This document shows, piece after piece, positions 61,789 through 64,000 of a stretch of DNA of 64,000 nt. Position 1 is the first letter of the stretch. Each line of letters starts with the position of its first letter. Both the position numbers and the translations under genes were made by a program. Source of the DNA: CAYPNP01 sp964412195 (lineage in GTDB: Bacteria > Acidobacteriota > JAAYUB01); NCBI GenBank assembly GCA_964412195.1, contig CAYPNP010000010.1, positions 62,001 through 126,000 on the forward strand, read 5' to 3'. The notes below the pieces were generated by a model. That model saw only the letters and a list, made by a program, of their open reading frames with translations, was not told the origin of the DNA and made no database searches.

Positions 61789-64000
61789 ATGGATCCCTCC
61801 CTGGCCGACCGGATCATCCAGCTGGCCCTGGTGCGCGGGCACCTGTCCGCCCAGGCGCTGGAGCAGGCGCGCGCCGGCTCCGAAGCCGGCCCGCTGGCCG
61901 ATGCCCCCGGATTGCTCGAGGCGCTGGTGCAGCGGCGCTCGCTGGACGAGTCGCTGGTCCGCCGCCTGGCCGACGAGCTGTCCGGCGTCCCGCGCACGCC
62001 TTCGGCGGCCGGCTCCGTCCCGGGATCGTTCCCGCACGCCGCTGGGGAACCCGGGGCCGACGCGGCCTTCCCCGCCCGGCTGGCCGGCTGGGAGCGCTAC
62101 CGGGTCGTCCGGCTGCTCGGCCGCGGCGGCATGGGCGAAGTCTACCTCGCCGAGGACCCGCGCGTCGGCCGCAAGGTCGCCATCAAGTTCCTGCACCGGG
62201 ACGACCTCGAGACCGTCGAGCGCTTCCTCCAAGAGGCCCGCGTCCAGGCCCGCGTCCAGCACGAGCACGTCTGCCGGATCTACGAGGTCGGCGACCTGGA
62301 CGGCCGGCCCTTCATCGCCATGCAGTTCATCGACGGCCGCCCGGCCGGCGCCCTGCGCGACGAACTGGACTGGCGCGACAAGGTCCGGATCATCACCCGG
62401 GCCGCCGACGCGCTCCATGCCGCCCACAAGGAGGGCCTGGTCCACCGCGACGTCAAGCCCGGCAACATCCTGGTGGAAAGGAACGCGGACGGGGCGCTGC
62501 ACCCCTGGGTGGTCGACTTCGGGCTGGCCCGGGAGCTGGCCGCGTCCGGCCTGACCGCCTCCGGCGCCCTCCTGGGCACGCCCGCCTACATGTCGCCCGA
62601 GCAGGCCCGCGGGTCCGGCCAGGGCGTGGACCGGCGGACCGACGTTTACGGCCTGGGGGCCTCCCTCTACGACCTGCTCGCCGGCGAGCCCCCCCTGGCC
62701 GCGTCGACCACGCTGGCCACCATCCTCCGTATCCTCAACGAGGAACCGGTCCCGCTGCGCCGCCGCGCGCCCGGCCTCCCAGCCGACCTGGAAACGGTGG
62801 TCATGAAGTGCCTGGAGAAGGACGCCGGCCGGCGCTACGACTCGGCCTTCGCCCTGGCCCGGGACCTCGAGGCCGTGCTGGAGGGCGAACCGGTCCTGGC
62901 GCGGCCGCCCAGCCTGCGGGAGCGGGCCGTCAAGCTGGCCCGCCGGCACCGGACCCTCACCACGGTGCTGGCGGCCGTGGCCGCCGTCACCCTGGTGCTG
63001 GGCGGCTGGATGCTGGCGGAGAAGTGGCGGCTGCAGTCCCAGGCCCGGCGGGCGGCCGAGTTCGGCCAGGAGGTCTCGGCCATCGAGCAGACGCTGCGGG
63101 TGGCCTACTTCGCGCCGCTGCACGACGTGACCGCCGAGGAGCGGGAGGCACGGGCGGCGTTGGCCCGGCTGGAGCGCCAGGCGGACGACATGGCGGAGGC
63201 CGCCGCCGGGCCGGGCCACTACGCCCTCGGCCGCGGCTTCCTGGCACTGCGCGACTCCGCCGCCGCCCGGCGGCACTTGGAGCGCGCCTGGGCGGCGGGC
63301 TACCGGGGCGGCGAAGTGGCCGCCGCCCTCGGCCAGGCGCTGGGCGCCTTGTACCTGGAGGAGATGGACCGCGCCGCGCGGACCCGGGGCAAGGAACTCC
63401 GGGCGGACCGGGAGGAGGAGACCGGGCGGACCTTCCGCGACCCCGCCCTGCGCTACCTCGCCCTGGCAAAAGGCAGCCCCTCCGTCCAGCCGGATTATGT
63501 CGGGGCGACGCTGGCCCTGCACGAGGGGCGCTGGGACGAGGCGCTGTCGCGGGCGCGCCGGGCCGCGGAACAGACCCGCTGGTTCTACGAGGCCTGGATC
63601 CTGCAGGGGCGCGTCTTGCGGCTGCGCGCCGCCGAAGCCCGCCGCCGGGGCGACACCGGAGCCTCCTTCCGCGACCTGGACGCGGCCGGCGCCGCGCTGG
63701 AACAGGCCTCGACCATCGCCCGGAGCGCCCCCGCCGCCTACCTTGAGGCCGCCCAGGCCGGCGTCCAGCGCCTCGAGATGGAAGCCGAGCGGGGCGGCGA
63801 CGTGACCGCCGCCTACGCCGCCGGCCGGGCCGCCTGCGACCGGGCCGCCGCGGTGGATCCTTCCGACAGCCGGGTGCACACGCAGCGGGCCCTGCTCTGC
63901 TGGCGCCTGGCGGAATATCAATCCAACACCGGCGAGGATCCCGCGCCCGCCCTCGACCAGGCGCTGGCCTCGGCGCGGGAGGCCGTACGGTGCGGCCCCG
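61789..64000 (+). CDS. Hanks-type Ser/Thr protein kinase with C-terminal extension (3' end beyond window)
   Basis: At least 737 residues are present. After about 100 N-terminal residues comes a complete kinase domain: Gly loop LGRGGMGEVYLAED, AIKF (ATP lysine), HRDVKPGN (catalytic loop), DFGLARE, and the APE-like GTPAYMSPEQ. A single helix (about 388-408) marks a membrane crossing, followed by a long Ala/Arg-rich helical region with a TPR-like pattern. This PknB-TPR layout is common in Acidobacteriota and Planctomycetota. No Shine-Dalgarno precedes the ATG, which lies six bases after a TAGAAT -10. The stop is not in the window. Confidence 0.92.
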   Translation, partial: MDPSLADRIIQLALVRGHLSAQALEQARAGSEAGPLADAPGLLEALVQRRSLDESLVRRLADELSGVPRTPSAAGSVPGSFPHAAGEPGADAAFPARLAGWERYRVVRLLGRGGMGEVYLAEDPRVGRKVAIKFLHRDDLETVERFLQEARVQARVQHEHVCRIYEVGDLDGRPFIAMQFIDGRPAGALRDELDWRDKVRIITRAADALHAAHKEGLVHRDVKPGNILVERNADGALHPWVVDFGLARELAASGLTASGALLGTPAYMSPEQARGSGQGVDRRTDVYGLGASLYDLLAGEPPLAASTTLATILRILNEEPVPLRRRAPGLPADLETVVMKCLEKDAGRRYDSAFALARDLEAVLEGEPVLARPPSLRERAVKLARRHRTLTTVLAAVAAVTLVLGGWMLAEKWRLQSQARRAAEFGQEVSAIEQTLRVAYFAPLHDVTAEEREARAALARLERQADDMAEAAAGPGHYALGRGFLALRDSAAARRHLERAWAAGYRGGEVAAALGQALGALYLEEMDRAARTRGKELRADREEETGRTFRDPALRYLALAKGSPSVQPDYVGATLALHEGRWDEALSRARRAAEQTRWFYEAWILQGRVLRLRAAEARRRGDTGASFRDLDAAGAALEQASTIARSAPAAYLEAAQAGVQRLEMEAERGGDVTAAYAAGRAACDRAAAVDPSDSRVHTQRALLCWRLAEYQSNTGEDPAPALDQALASAREAVRCGP

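Noticed and set aside
61672..63921. 749-codon open frame on the minus strand across the Ser/Thr kinase
   Set aside because: The plus-strand kinase has complete motifs in order; the antisense frame has low-complexity Gly/Ala/Arg composition only.

Overview
This is a 64 kb, high-GC bacterial chromosomal window with no rRNA, no convincing tRNA, no CRISPR array and no transposase. The gene content suggests an Acidobacteriota genome: an Oar-type TonB receptor with an N-terminal carboxypeptidase-regulatory domain, two outer-membrane DUF5916 proteins, a Hanks-type kinase with a long C-terminal region, and a LytS/LytTR pair. That assignment is inference from gene content; no marker gene was searched.

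Layout. 1-3.4 kb (minus): the conserved rplU-rpmA-obgE-nadD-rsfS operon, followed by a sigma-54 activator cut by the window edge. 3.7-10.7 kb (minus): a five-gene electron-transfer operon with two b-type membrane proteins, a 9-heme, an 18-heme and an 11-heme/b-type fusion cytochrome. A DUF5684 membrane protein and a NapC-like 6-heme cytochrome are divergent from it. 13-21.4 kb: NUDIX hydrolase, a Cys-rich MerR regulator beside a structured inverted-repeat element, a beta-CASP nuclease, lysine 6-aminotransferase, prolyl-tRNA synthetase and a TGS-uridine kinase fusion. 21.5-31.5 kb: DUF5916 protein, hexapeptide-repeat protein, YicC, MsbA-like ABC exporter, a dockerin/beta-helix secreted protein and a serine hydrolase. 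32-36.9 kb: SpoT-like HD protein, a cysteine-desulfurase-like enzyme and a convergent dsrC-dsrM-dsrK-like cluster. 37-48 kb: GNAT, molbindin, CAP protein, RRM protein, Oar-like receptor, LytTR/LytS pair, MtgA and a DUF2807 lipoprotein. 48-64 kb: SDR, two more dockerin/beta-helix paralogues, a two-subunit CydA-like oxidase with a c-type heme, Lnt, a second DUF5916 protein, a Tat-exported DUF362 protein, a DMT transporter and a Ser/Thr kinase cut by the window end.

How it fits together. The window is rich in respiratory electron transfer: 44 c-type heme motifs around 3.7-12.9 kb, a DsrMK/DsrC-type thiol/disulfide module, and a bd-superfamily oxidase in which both subunits look CydA-like. Almost every long intergenic gap holds members of a small set of short repeat modules, often arranged as nested palindromes and complete at several convergent gene ends. 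These repeats, the paired CydA-like subunits and the single-loop dockerin/beta-helix family are the least conventional content here.
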